From contig JAAOOA010000054.1 of NCBI GenBank assembly GCA_012861695.1, positions 367,501-431,500 on the forward strand: a DNA stretch of 64,000 nt, written 5' to 3'. Shown here in pieces: positions 27,435 through 39,827 of the stretch (position 1 is the first letter of the stretch; every line of letters begins with the position of its first letter). The notes under the pieces were generated by a model. It had not been told where the DNA came from. It ran no database searches and saw only the letters and a list, made by a program, of their open reading frames with translations. The translations under genes and the position numbers were made by a program. The DNA is from Trematomus loennbergii (Eukaryota > Chordata > Actinopteri > Perciformes > Nototheniidae).

Positions 27435-28878
27435 CCATTTCTTATATGCAAATGAACGGGGCGTGGTTAGCTCACAGATCCAGACCAAAGCAACAGCACT
27501 GCAACACTGACTCAATAGCTCTTGTTTCACACTCCAGTCCTCTTAAGTGGTTTGCAAACTGCCAATAAACCAAACCGGTTCCGGTTCAAGAACCGTTCTT
27601 GTGCTTCTCTGGTGCTTAACTGGTTCTTCTCTGGTTCTGCCCCTTTTCCACCAAACCGGTTCCAGAGCCAGTTCCGGGCTACAGCCTGATTTAGCTCTGG
27701 TTCTTCCTGTTTCAGCCGCAGCGGAGCCGGCTCTAAACACCGAACACCGGTTCTTAGCTGACCCCACTTGGCTGCCCGGCAAGAACCAAGAACCACGCTC
27801 ACGTCGGAAGGGGGCGAGATTAACCTGAGCCATAATAACAGTTTATGGCGAGTACGGAAAATGAAAGTTGTAACAAGCAGTAGCGCTGAGCAAAGTGACT
27901 AGAACGCAACCACACACTTATAAACAAACACGCTTTATAAAGTCAGCCAACACTAACCAGGCTTCGTGTGATTCTGTTTATTTGTACCTTACTTTGACCA
28001 TCCGTTCGCTGTTATTGATCATTGTGGAGAGCAGGCAGACGTTTTGTTTGTTATTATAGCAGCTATCGGATGGAATCAATACATGGGCTGCACAGGTTGT
28101 CATGTCCGACTATCACAAGTAGAATCATAATGAAAAGGTCAAATGTGCCTGTAGAAAACGGCTTATGCCACAATAGGATAGCAACAAGTAGTCAAGATAG
28201 TCAGTTTAGCTGTTGCATAACTGCGGTCAACTCAGCCGTCTCTCGCGTTCGCTTGGTCAAATCAGCAGCTATTCATTTTTGAGTGCGCAATTAATAGCGC
28301 CTTTACGGTAATCGCTGTACAAGAGTAAAATAATGCATGTTTTTTTCTGCTTTATTTGCAATACAAGTCATTTGTACCATAAGTTCTTAATAAAACTGAC
28401 ACTGTTTGACTCAGTCCTAGTTTGACTGCTACAATAAAATGAAGTAGGCTACTTTTACTGTGTACTTTTTGGGTAATACTCTCAAAGTCCCTGAGAACAA
28501 CTCATGCCACTTCTGCTATATTTGATGAGATAAAATGATTTGTATCCATAAGTTCTTAATAAAATTGGTAGTGTTGGACTCAGTACTTGTTAGACTACTA
28601 CCACAAATACAATGAAGTACTTTTATTGTGTACTTCTTGAGTAATCCTTGTCAAACTCCCTCCTGAGTACAATAATCATGTTTTGCTATTTGATGAGAGA
28701 TAAAATGATTTTGCAACAAGTTCTACATGAAATTGATACTGTTGGAGTCAGTACTACTTGGACTACTCCCACAAGTACAATCAAGTGTTTGAGTAATCCC
28801 CTGTCAAACTCCCCTCCTGAGTAGAATAATGCATGTTTTCTGCTATATTTAATAAGCGTTAAAAGCGTTCACAATACT

Positions 28879-29042
28879 GGGAGGCTGTGGCTCAGTGGGT
28901 AGTGTGCTGGACTTCGAATCAGGGGAGGACACTTCACCCCAAATTGCTCCTGTGGGGATTGTCCACAGTACTGAATGTATGTAAGTCGCTTTGGATAAAA
29001 GTGCGACATGTAATGTAATGTAATGTCATGTAATGTAATGTA
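28879..29042 (+). mobile_element. tRNA-derived SINE
   Basis: The head GGCTGTGGCTCAGTGGGTAG resembles a tRNA A box and ACTTCGAATC a B box. The body ends GTCGCTTTGGATAAAAGTGC and a TGTAATG-type tandem tail, as in many teleost SINEs. It sits in the spacer of the long inverted repeat. Confidence 0.8.
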
Positions 29043-30763
29043 CAGATAATGTTAGACAGAGTATTTTAAGAGGATAAGGTAGACAGATGACATCAACACT
29101 AGATCCACTAGATCAGTACTCCAGCAGCAGCATTGTTACCCCTTGGAAAGTCTTTAGAGACTATCCTGGATAGCTGTTCACAACCTTCCTTCAGCACAGT
29201 GACACACCCCTGTCACTCTTGTTGGCCTCTTATGATGCTGCTAAAGTCCTTCTACTGCACCTTTTTGACTCCAATACAGGCATTTGTATATGTTTGGAGA
29301 AATTACACAATAAATGGCCCAGATGTGTACACATCGAAATCTTGTAGTGCAGGAAGAAATACACACTGGCTAAGCCTGCAGGTGATATAGGCTTTGTTTT
29401 GCAATATTTATTCAAAGGTCACTTCTTATTTAAATAAATACCTGAAATATAGATATTATCTCTTATCAAAGATAGCAGAATACATGAAAGAATGTACTCA
29501 GGACAGGAGTTTGACCTAGTATTACTCAAAAAGTACACAGTAAAAGTACTTGATTGTACTTGTGGTAGTAGTCCAAGTAGTACTGAGTCCAACAGTATAC
29601 AATTTAACTAAGAACTTTTGGCAAAATACCATTTTATCTCTCATCAAAGATAGCTAAAAACATGCATTATTGTACTCGGGAAGGGAGTTTGACAGAGTAT
29701 TACTCAAAAAGTACACAATAAAAGTAGGCCTACTTCATTGTATTTGTGGTAGTAGTCTAACAAGTACTGAGTCCAACACTACCAATTTTATTAAGAACTT
29801 ATGGCTAAAAATTATTTTATCTCATCAAATATAGCAGAAGTGGCATGATGTTCTCAGGGACTTTGAGAGTATTACCCAAAAAGTACACAGTAAAAGTAGC
29901 CTACTTCATTTTATTGTAGCAGTCAAACTAGGACTGAGTCAAACAGTGTCAGTTTTATTAAGAACTTATGGTACAAATGACTTGTATTGCAAATAAAGCA
30001 GAAAAAAACATGCATTATTTTACTCTTGTACAGCGATTACCGTAAAGGCGCTATTAATTGCGCACTCAAAAATGAATAGCTGCTGATTTGACCAAGCGAA
30101 CGCGAGAGACGGCTGAGTTGACCGCAGTTATGCAAACCGAAGCTAAACTGACTATCTTGACTACTTGTTGCTATCCTATTGTGGCATAAGCCGTTTTCTA
30201 CAGGCACATTTACCTTTTCATTATGATTCTACTTGTGATAGTCGGACATGACAACCTGTGCAGCCCATGTATTGATTCCATCTGATAGCTGCTATAATAC
30301 AAACAAAACTTCTGCCTGCTCTCCACAATGATCAATAACAGCGAACGGATGGTCAAAGTAAGTACAAATAAACAGAATCACACGAAGCCTGGTTAGTGTT
30401 GCCTGACTTTATAAAGTGTGTTTGTTTATAAGTGTGTGGTTGCGTTCTAGTCACTTTGCTCAGCGCTACTGCTTGTTACAACTTTCATTTTCCGTACTCG
30501 CCATAAACTGTTATTATGGCTCAGGTTAATCTCGCCCCCTTCCGACGTGAGCGTGGTTCTTGGTTCTTGCCGGGCAGCCAAGTGGGGTCAGCTAAGAACC
30601 GGTGTTCGGTGTTTAGAGCCGGCTCCGCTGCGGCTGAAACAGGAAGAACCAGAGCTAAATCAGGCTGAGTGTGAAACAGAGCTATTGAGTCAGTGTTGCG
30701 GTGCTGTTGCTTTGGTCTGGATCTGTGAGCTAACCACGCCCGTTCATTTGCATATAAGAAATG

Positions 30764-30990
30764 GAAATGTGTCATTATGAAATACAAGTCCCCTGAAATA
30801 AATAAATGTGTCATTATGAAATACAAGTCCTGAAATAAATAAATGTGTCATTATGAAATACAAGTCTCTTGAAATAAATAAATGTGTCATTATGAAATAC
30901 AAGTCTCTTGAAATAAATAAATGTGTCATTATGAAATAAAGTCTCTTGAAATAAATAAATGTGTCATTATGAAATAAAAGTCCCATGAAA
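30764..30990. repeat. 43-bp tandem array, right arm
   Basis: Reverse-complement counterpart of the array at 27193-27434, with small length differences between units, which shows the arms have begun to diverge. Confidence 0.92.
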
Positions 30991-31378
30991 TAAATAAATG
31001 TGTATTTAAATGTACATGTATACATATTTATTGCCTCATTTATTTATTTCAGAATTATTTCATAGGCATATTTATATATATATTATTTATTTATTTAATT
31101 ATTTATGTATTTATTTAATTTTGGCTTAAATGGCATTCCATACTTTCTGTCCTGATCCATTTATATAAAAACCTGTCTGAAAATGAGTTGATCAGATTTT
31201 TACCACTTTATGATGTCATAACGATTTTTTGGCTCCTCCTAGCACCATTGTGTTCTTTTAAACCAAATGCTACAATGATCTGTTTGGTATTTCGAGCCAA
31301 ACACTTCAGAGACATGTTTTGTATATATCTGAGACCTATAATATATTGATGAAAAACAGTATAATAGGGGACCTTTAA

Positions 31379-34236
31379 ATGTAAAATTGGAAAATGACCA
31401 GCATGCACCGATCAGTAATTTTAACAAATACCTGACAGAGTTTCTACCTGTCCTCTGAAGAGTGAAACTGTGGTGCTGCTCGTGGACGTTTCTGTAGTAC
31501 AATATTTGATCTGACCCACATGTTTTCCCACATTTTCAACTTTAAGCCCCCAAGGGCTTTCATGTGGGTTAACCCACACATGTATCCTTTTATATTCACT
31601 CTTACATTTCGAAATGTATTTCACAGTTTACATTTGTCTGAAATGTAAAATGTATTTATTAGCAAAAACCCCTTGAGATGCACCTCCCGTTTTCAAGGGG
31701 ATCCCGACTTACTGTGAGTAAAAACATGAAGATGTGCACTAGAGTTTTATTAATATTGTTAGTATATCGGGTGCTATCTCACATAATGATGGAGATGAAT
31801 AGCAAAGTATATAAATGTCAAACTAATGAGCAATTGAATGTTTAATGTTGTACATTCAGGAGGAAAATCTGACTTGAAGTCTTTTGAGCATTTGCCAAAT
31901 TTCTTTCAAGACTTCAAAACAGTGAAACCCATTTCCCATGATGCTCGGCCTTCCTCGGGGCTACTGTAGCTGCAGGGACAAGTGAAAGGAGAACTGGTGG
32001 TCTCCTAACAGCTCTGACCACATCGTAAAAATCTCTGCCATAAAGAGCAACTGGCCACTCTTTTTGACCCTGCAAAAATAGAGGCAAGGGTTCAGAAAGT
32101 GGGTGGTCCCCTTTATAAATGATCAAAAGCAGAGAAAAGTAAAAAAGAAAAGAAAAAAAAGATTCCCTCCGATGAGCAGCGGGGCTCTTGTCCTTCACGC
32201 CATCCGAACCCCAATCAGGTCACTCTGATTCATCAGCCTGAGAATGTTACTCTCAAACTGGGAACATACCAGTCCTCTGTGAATGTACTTCATGTAGATG
32301 AACACACAACTAATACAGTGAGAGGAGGAATGTACAACTCACTTATTACGAAGGCTGCTGACCCTTAGGTATCGCCCTGCCATTTGCAAGCAGACCATTT
32401 GAGCTTGCCAAATTTGACACAGCTGACGCAGGCAATACATTTGAACTAGTTTCCCCACCCCCTTATCCATAATGAGGGCTGCCCTGAAAAGCCTTTGAAC
32501 AGACACACACAAGCACACTCATGCACACATAGAGCTACCCTAATGTGATAATCATGGGATAAAGTTGTGTTATGATGAAAGACGAACACCATCTGCACAT
32601 CGTAAATCTGCATTTTAAAAGTGATGTCTAAAAACTACAGGTCAGACTTCTGTGTGAGAGTACAGAGAAGATGTCAGACCTCTGGGTGACAGACAGAGTT
32701 GTCAGGGTGAGCAGACTGTGCAAACCCCCGAATCCCTGAGCACTGGGATGCCCGACAGGTGAAACCCAAGTTGCTGATCCGTGATTAACACTTGCCCGTC
32801 TGACTGCTTCATCTACAGACCAAGGAGCTTGGAACATGTCAGGCTTCAAAACTAATAAAGTGACTCACACAACTGCCCTTCTCAAAGCCACAGACACTGA
32901 GAGAGGGGGGGTACGAGGGGCAGTGGTAATGAAAATAGCCGGATGTCCAGCTACGCCGAGGCTGCAGGGACAGAGTCAGACAGGGCCCAGCATCTGTGTT
33001 ATTTTTAAGGAGCAAAATGTCACTGAGCAATGAACATGCTCAGGGCGCATATCTAACAGGGTTAGATGCAAGGTCACGCCAAAGCCAGATCGCTTTCTGG
33101 AGACAGACGCTGTTGTAAATGGTAGTGACACACATGCTGCTGCTTTGAAGCTGTAACCGGAGATCCTGAGAAATTCATTATTAGCCTTCATTAATTGTGC
33201 TGGTGCGTGCATGTGTGTGCTTTGTTGTTGTCAGAAAACAACAACCTTCTTCTATCATCATATATATTCATTAACACTTGACACACATTTCAAGCTCCTT
33301 TAAAAAACCTGAAACTTAACATTCAGAAATAATAAGTAACAGTACAATGAAATAGAACAAGCTGTACCCTACATTATCATTACATGCTACTTGTTAGACG
33401 CTTTTCTCCAAAGCGACTTCCATACTCAATACTGTGGACAATCCCCTCAGGAGCACTTTGGGGTGAAGTGTCTCAGGGACACAACGACATGCTGACTGCA
33501 GTGGGGTTTGAACCTGTGACCCCCTGATCCGAAGATCAGCGCATTAACCCACTGCGCAACACGCCTCCGCCTAATCTTCACAGTATATTTATAAATGTCA
33601 GTCCCAAGTTATATTTCCATACAGTTCATGGCCACACGTTTTTGCTTCCATTGGTCCAAGGTAGGAGGCTTAAGACAGTTTAAAAAACATATATAATTTG
33701 TTAGTTTTTGACCCAATTAGGAAAAAATTACCTTTAACGAATGTTTGTGGTTGAAATCCTCATCCTCACTTTTGGTACTGCCCATGAATTGCCATTTACC
33801 CTTTACATTCAGCGCACTGAATCCACAATCCATTAAAATCCTACAGCAAGATTGTTTTCTTTTATTTATTTTTGCTAATAAGAAAGAATTTAACTCACAA
33901 CCTCTGCAGTGATGTGTTGACCATGGATTCTAGCAAGATGTGACAAGCCTCCTACACTTTTAAAAAAGACTCAAACTTCATAGAAATCCTCATAAACAAT
34001 TGTCATGAGTCATACAAAAAGTAGACAGCCTAGTCCTGATGCTTAGATGTTTTCGATGCTACATTGTGCAGGTAGTCCTTGGCTTTGAAATGTTTGCTAC
34101 AGTACAACACACCTGCTTCTACATATGGAGAGACTTCACTGGAGTCGGCACTGAAAAAAATGTCTCAGGTTAGTTGAAAGCAATAATATTAAGTTGAACC
34201 TAATCCTTTTTATTTAAACGTAATATTAATGCTTTC
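31379..34236. other. No gene seen
   Basis: AT-rich sequence with short open frames only. It includes a SINE (next entry) and G-rich runs near 32905. I see no convincing exon. Confidence 0.5.
33371..33572 (-). mobile_element. tRNA-derived SINE, antisense
   Basis: In reverse orientation it holds a tRNA-like head (the plus strand shows GGTTTGAACCTGTGACCCCC, TGATCCGAAGATCAGCGCAT), the body GGGGATTGTCCACAGTATTG, and the tail CGCTTTGGAGAAAAGCGTCT. Same family as 28879. Confidence 0.85.
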
Positions 34237-34244
34237 ATCTAACC

Positions 34245-35066
34245 CAGGGGTCTGCAACCTTTTTGACCAAAAGAGCCATTTTGCCCCTTTTCCAACACTT
34301 TTTTTTGTCTGCAGCCGCAAAACATATTTGATAGCTTGATAGCTTATAAAGTTGTATATATTGTTACATCATAGACAAAAACTACAGTTTTTTTTGCATT
34401 TATTATTTATTACATTATAGAAAACTGTTAACCTCTAATAATAAACAAAGAACTCTTATAAGGAGAATAACAAAAAAAATACACAGGCCTACTTTAAAAT
34501 AAATTAAACACAGCACTTGGGGAGTCCTCTGCACATTTGAAGGAAAATAAATACAATTAAAATTGACCCACTTTGAAATAAATAAAACATATAGCGTTTT
34601 TTTTTTCGATACGTAAAGGCTGCAGCACCTTTGACAACTCCTCTCCACATAGGCCTATCAAACATACCAGCAGTAAGCCAGCATCGTTTGCTGTGAAAGC
34701 AGATAACTCTAACCACGCAGAATTAAACCCTCTGTGTTCCTCCCATACTTTTATTTTCTTAGATTTATCCATAGTTCGTTCATCGAGCCGGGGCTCAGGT
34801 TATTCACCTGCACGAAAAGGCGCCGGCGCGGGACCGTAGCAGGATGTGACGCATATTTTAGTTGACCTAATTAAAACGGTTTCGTTTTTTATTTATGTGT
34901 CACAGTATCACCTCAAAATACAAGATACGAAACATTTTCAACCGTGCAACAAAATGTAAATAGTCCTACAAATACTTTTATTTTATTTCCTTCTTATTTT
35001 TGTCTAAGCTCAAGGGAGCCAGAGCAGAGGGCTTAAAGAGCCGCATGCTGCCGTTGCCGACCCCTG
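34245..35066. mobile_element. hAT MITE with exact 8-bp TSD
   Basis: The ends are CAGGGGTCTGCAACCTTTTT and, in reverse, CAGGGGTCGGCAACGGCAGC. The duplication ATCTAACC lies at 34237-34244 and 35067-35074. The 822-base interior is non-coding, AT-rich and includes TTGACCAAAAGAGCCATTTT, typical of fish Charlie-like non-autonomous hATs. Confidence 0.94.
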
Positions 35067-35777
35067 ATCTAACCTAATACAGTTATGTGAAACCGTTAAC
35101 ATAATACATTTAATTAAAGTCATCGTTTCAGTTTTTTCTGTGTGTCTCTGTTCACAGTGTCTTTCTTACGTAGGCCTGAATCAGCATTTAATCGCAGTTT
35201 CCCAATGAAGGTACTTACTATCAAAGAAATGTTCAGACATTTTTGAAAAATACTTGCTTTATAACAAGATGTTAAAAGAGATAACACAAGTGAAACCATG
35301 TTTGATTTCTTACATCTCTTACTTGGTTTGTAGGAGTGATCCCCAACACAAAATGATCACCTGTTAATGAGGAGATTCATGTTTGTGAGATTTCATCATT
35401 AGCATTATCCTGTTCCACTCTGTGTGGGTCTCATTCACAAAAATAGTACCTAAGAGTAAAAAGGAGAATTAACACTGTTGAGCTTTGTCCTTTTCTAGTT
35501 CAGTGTCACCATTGAAAAAGAGACTGTCTAAAGGCCCTGACACACCAGGCAGTCACCAGAGAACTCGCCGACGCCGACTGTTGTGTCGCCGTGTTCTCCT
35601 GCGTCTTGGCCATGTGTCGCACTGGAACACACCGCAAAGACTTCAGCCTTACCAGCAGGCGGTGGTAGTGTGTATTCGTCATTCAAAATAGGCAACAACC
35701 GGAAGACAGAGAAGAAGAACAGACTGTGATATAAACAAACAACAAATAGCGTGTGCGTTCCATTTTCACTCTCGTCC

Positions 35778-36042
35778 ATGGAAAACATGTTTGGTGCGGT
35801 ACTGGAGCTATCAGCCATTGGAGTGTTGCTTGTGGAAGACATTATCAAGCAACAGTCTCTCAAGAGCTTATATATACAGTCTATGCTCAAGAGGCGGAAG
35901 CGAAGAATTAGGAGAAACCGCACTAAATGGGTGAAATCATGGACACTACAGCGAGAAGCTCGTGGGGCTTTCCCGAACCTGTGTCGAGAGCTGGAGTTAA
36001 ATGAAATGCCAGATTTCAGATATTTTCCTCAAGCTTTGGTAA
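35778..36042 (+). pseudogene. Harbinger transposase N-terminal exon
   Basis: From ATG 35778 it reads MENMFGAVLELSAIGVLLVE, then KRRKRRIRRNRTKWVKSWTL, then REARGAFPNLCRELELNEMP and FRYFPQAL before a GTAAAG donor. The basic W-V-x-x-W block and the GAF.NL..EL.L segment are typical of the N-terminus of fish Harbinger nucleases. No catalytic exons follow within the element. Confidence 0.75.
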
Positions 36043-36524
36043 AGTGTATTCTTTGAATGCAGATTTGGGTTCTGCCCGCTCTGTATTAATGTCATGTGGA
36101 TTTTCCTGTCATGTTGACAGGTTATCATCATGTAGGCGTTGATAAAAGCTCATTCTAATGTTGTGTTATGTGTGTATGAAGGTACGAAATAAAATGTTGC
36201 ATTGCCTATCCTGCTATTTGTGTTTATTCTTTTAATCACACAGCGATAAGAAACAATAACAATGTGCCTACATAACTGTCAGTTGCAGCCCGAGCATTAG
36301 TATTGGTTATAGTAACAGCTACAACATTAAAATACTTCTAGGCAGATTGGCAGTTTTAGTAGACTATAAAATACATGAATGATGAAATGAGCACATACAG
36401 TGCAGACATACTATAAAATCACAGTTAATAGACCTGCATCTGATGATCGCAGTGTTCTGGCGGGTGTGTAGTTTATTGAGTCAGCAATGTAGTAATGTAT
36501 GTAATGTAATAATGGCCACTTCTT

Positions 36525-36585
36525 GCTAAATGTACATTTCCATGTGATGCTTTTATCCGAGGCGACTCACAATAGGTAAATGAAC
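36525..36585 (-). repeat. SINE tail fragment
   Basis: GATGCTTTTATCCGAGGCGA resembles the reverse of the SINE 3' body. It lies within the Harbinger-type copy 2. Confidence 0.5.
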
Positions 36586-38119
36586 AGCAGTAGACAGTAT
36601 CTCATTTACTTAGACACTGTACTTAAGGACAATGTTGAGGTACTTGAGACTAATCCTGCAACTTTATACTGACAAATAAACCCATGAGATGAAAATGAAT
36701 AGCCGTCTGTGTTGTGCCTTCTTAAATCGTTTGTTTACGTCCCTCACTTCCGTTTCGCTTCTCATTCGCTAGCTGAACAGCCAATCAGAGTGTGTTTCTT
36801 GGTCCGACTGCCTGTTGCCGACGCATGGCCGATTCAACATGTTGAATCGGCCATGAAAGGCCAAATAAGGCGTGTCACGGCCGATGGTTCGGGACACACC
36901 AAATTGAGTTTGGGCGACAGGGCACGCTTCGTCGTCCGACTAACGAAGACGGCCGATTTCGGCCTGGTGTGTCAGGGGCTTAAGGGAAGCATCACTCTCT
37001 GAGGTGTTAGGAGAGAGGACATTAGTGTACAGTAAGATGTTGACCTGCAGAGACCCAGAGGAAGTTAGTGAGGTCATTTCCTAAAAACTACTCCTGTGCC
37101 TAAATATGCCCAATATTTAAACATCAGCTCAATAAATTGACAAGTGAGTATGTGGTGTAGAGATAGTAATTCTGCATTTAATCTGATGAATTTAGGTTTA
37201 ACCTCTTAAGCACGGCGATCCCCCATTGGACCCCTCCCACTGTTTTTTTTTAGACAATGTCTCAGGGCTTCTTAACATTTATGAAACTATTAATGTGTAG
37301 CACCAGATTAACGGGAATAATCTCAGCTAACTGAAGATATGAACCATTTTTAGCTAAAAGAAACAAGAGTAATACCAAGCCTTTGAATTAGCATTTTGCG
37401 AAAAAATGCTAACTAATGCTAACAGACTTTTGCACACCACTCACTCTCAAAATGCCCTTATTACTGATCGTAACTGCACAAACAAGATATCCGATTAAAG
37501 CTGAGACTCCACATATTCCATACATGTAGTGTCATCACTGTACAACCCCGAATTTGCGGAGCTTTCAGCCAGAAAAGAGAAAGTAAACAACATCCGGTTT
37601 CAAAAATATTACAATAATTACATCTTACCTTTTTTGATTTGTGATCAAAAGTTGTGTTCAACGGAATAAAAACGCCGCTCAAGGTTAATCCAATGTCCTG
37701 TGTCACGTAGAATTTTTTACTGATAATCCATCATCATATTTATGGCAATAAACTGGGTATAAAGTTTTGCAGTCAAGGCTTGTACTTTCAGATATGCTTC
37801 GTTTGCTTCTCTATTACCTCCGCAATGGAATGTTTACGTGGATTTGGGAACTGCCCATCGGATTCTATTGGATCTAATGGTTAAGAAAAATGTAAATCAC
37901 TCAAATCGACCAATGGGTTCCATAGATATGGTCCTGCGTAAAGTATAAGTATGACAGCCAGCGGCAGACCCATTACGCAGCAGACTCTACGCCGTGTTTA
38001 GTACGTAAACAACAGGAATTGCAGCAGGACCCAGAGCGCACAGAGCGGACAGCAGATAACGGAGCAGATTACAAGATTGGCGTTTAGGACTTTTTCTATA
38101 CTTTGACTTTTGTCAAATA

Positions 38120-39275
38120 ATGGCTTGCAGGAAAGAGATGCTTACTACTTTACAGGCAATGGAAATTGTGACTAATGTTGACAGCGATGCAGATATGTTA
38201 CCTGTTGATTCTGAGTCAGACGACGAGGATCTCCTGCAGCCAGAACGGAACCCGGAGCGTTGTGACTCTGATGATGAAATTCCACCACGGGAAAGGTATG
38301 TAATCTCTCTGTTTTTATCTATTACTTATTTATTTGGTGTACGATTATTCATATAGTAAATAAAAGCGTCTGCTAAATGTAATGTAATGTAATGTACGCT
38401 CAAAATGGCATGTTTGGCAGGAATTAGAGGGATTATTTACAAAAATAGTGTTTCTTGTCTGTTACATTTACTAAAAGTATAGGCCAGTGTTCATCTAGAG
38501 TCACTAAATGTATTGCATTCACACACTCAAAATGGCATGTTTACTGCCAAGGAAACAGGAATTACAGGAATTAATCTAATCTCTTTGTTTTTCCACATTT
38601 GTTTTCATAGTGATGGAGATGAGGATGAAATGGCTTCACCATTGTCTACTTTCACCCAGCCCACACCTGCCTCACCCTCACATTCCTCAACTTATTATAA
38701 TTTTCTCAGGCCTCGTCACCGTTCACAACCGATCGGACTACTGGAGGAAGAAATGGCCATATAACTTCCAGGCTGGTGTGTGGCAGACAAAGACTGTTCC
38801 CGTTCCTGACGCTGTGTTGGACTACAACCGAAGCATGGGCGGCGTGGATGTGTCTGACGCTTTGATCGGGTACTACAGCGTTCTCCACAAAACGATGAAA
38901 TGGTACAAGACTTTTTTTTACCATTTTATGGACATTGCAGTTGTGAACAGCTTCCTTCTCCACAAGGAGCTGTACAAGATGAAGAGTGACCCCAGCAGGA
39001 CAAAGCCACACACACAGAAGACTTTCAGGGAGCAGCTTGCTGCAGAAATGTTGGAATATGCTGAAGGCTCTGCACCTCCACCACCCCCCCACCACTCACA
39101 TGCGGGCCCATGTTTTATGGGAAAGATGTCCGTATCAGGAAGTACTGCAGGAACTGCCATGATGCTGGCAAAAAGAGGGTGAAGACACCTTGGCACTGCG
39201 TGAAGTGCCAGGTCCCTCTGTGCTTGAATATCAAAAATAATTGTTACCAGGAGTGGCATGCCAAAATATTGTAAC
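38120..39275 (+). pseudogene. piggyBac transposase, internally deleted
   Basis: Exon 1 (38120-38296) encodes MACRKEMLTTLQAMEIVTNV and an acidic stretch before a GTATGT donor. A second exon opens after TTCATAG at 38611 ([20 protein letters not shown]). Near 38700-38790 the frame jumps to [20 protein letters not shown] and [20 protein letters not shown], the C-terminal part that carries the third catalytic Asp (MGGVD). The region with the first two Asp residues is gone. After another frame break near 39118 comes a Cys-rich tail ([22 protein letters not shown], then WHAKIL and stop), the piggyBac zinc-binding domain. PGBD4-like. Confidence 0.88.
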
Positions 39276-39827
39276 ATTCAGGAGGTAAGTATAAAGTTTT
39301 ACATTCAGGAGGTAAGTATAAAGTCTACCTATCTAGAGTGTGGTTTTATTGTATAGTGTGTTTGTAAAATGTTTGAAATAAATCTGTAAAATTTTGAAAT
39401 AAATCTGTAAATTTTGAAATAAATCTGCTCCAATTGGAGTCAAACTTCATTTTGTATGTTTTTTTTTTTAATATTTTTTTTTTACAACAGTTGTATTTGG
39501 ATGGAATGAATACCTATAGTGATAATTCAAAGTAATAAAATGATTTTTACAGTGAAAAAGGTCAAATGGAACTGATGGTTCCCAAATTACCCAGAGGTGA
39601 GTCCGCCTGGACTTTATTTTTCTAAACCTCTCTAAAAAGGTCAAATTTCACTTGTTTTGCATCAATCTTGATACAGGGTACTTATTATATGTTATAGTTT
39701 GGATTCCTAAAGCTTTTAGTCTACTAACCCATCATTCAAGGGTGGTTTTCACTATAAGTAATGGTTTTTTTTAGGCGGAGATTAGAATTTACATGTTTTT
39801 ACGATGTTCCATATGAATTTACTTTAA

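Larger units (their letters stand above)
27041..31140. repeat. Long inverted repeat, about 1.8-kb arms
   Basis: The left arm (27041 to about 28860) and right arm (about 29440-31140) are near-exact reverse complements, for example GCCATTTAAGCCAAAATTAA at 27048 against its reverse at 31118. Each arm holds the same 43-bp tandem array, a GGTTCTTAGCTGACC block and a staggered series of 140-150-bp repeats. The left arm has about 155 extra bases (27532-27686) absent from the right. The spacer holds a SINE. No protein is evident. Confidence 0.92.
26933..31374. mobile_element. TTAA-flanked element (family B), copy 1, carrying a long inverted repeat
   Basis: The ends are GGGGACCTATTATGC and, in reverse, AGGTCCCCTATTATAC, each bordered by TTAA (26929-26932, 31375-31378). 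This fits the TTAA target used by piggyBac and Kolobok superfamilies. The subterminal CTGTTTGGTATTTCGAGCC (31280) resembles 39905-39925 in copy 2. The centre is the long inverted repeat described next. Confidence 0.75.
35532..36980 (+). mobile_element. Harbinger-type element, copy 2, flanked by TAA
   Basis: The TIRs are AGGCCCTGACACACCAGGC and, in reverse, AGCCCCTGACACACCAGGC. The 3-bp duplication TAA lies at 35529-35531 and 36981-36983, as expected for PIF/Harbinger. It contains the first part of a transposase gene but lacks the DDE nuclease. It is inverted relative to copy 1, with 9.9 kb between the two. Confidence 0.9.

Noticed and set aside
27171..27530. Repeated peptide FIYFKRLVFHNDT as a possible novel repeat protein
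   Set aside because: The unit follows the 43-bp tandem array, runs open in several frames and on both strands, and has no start or splice context.
33540..33572. A true tRNA gene in antisense
   Set aside because: The tRNA-like segment lacks a full cloverleaf and is joined to a SINE body and tail, so it is a SINE head.
35528..35923. 131-residue minus-strand frame in the Harbinger-type element
   Set aside because: It runs through the terminal inverted repeat (LVCQGL is the TIR translated) and is antisense to the plausible transposase exon.
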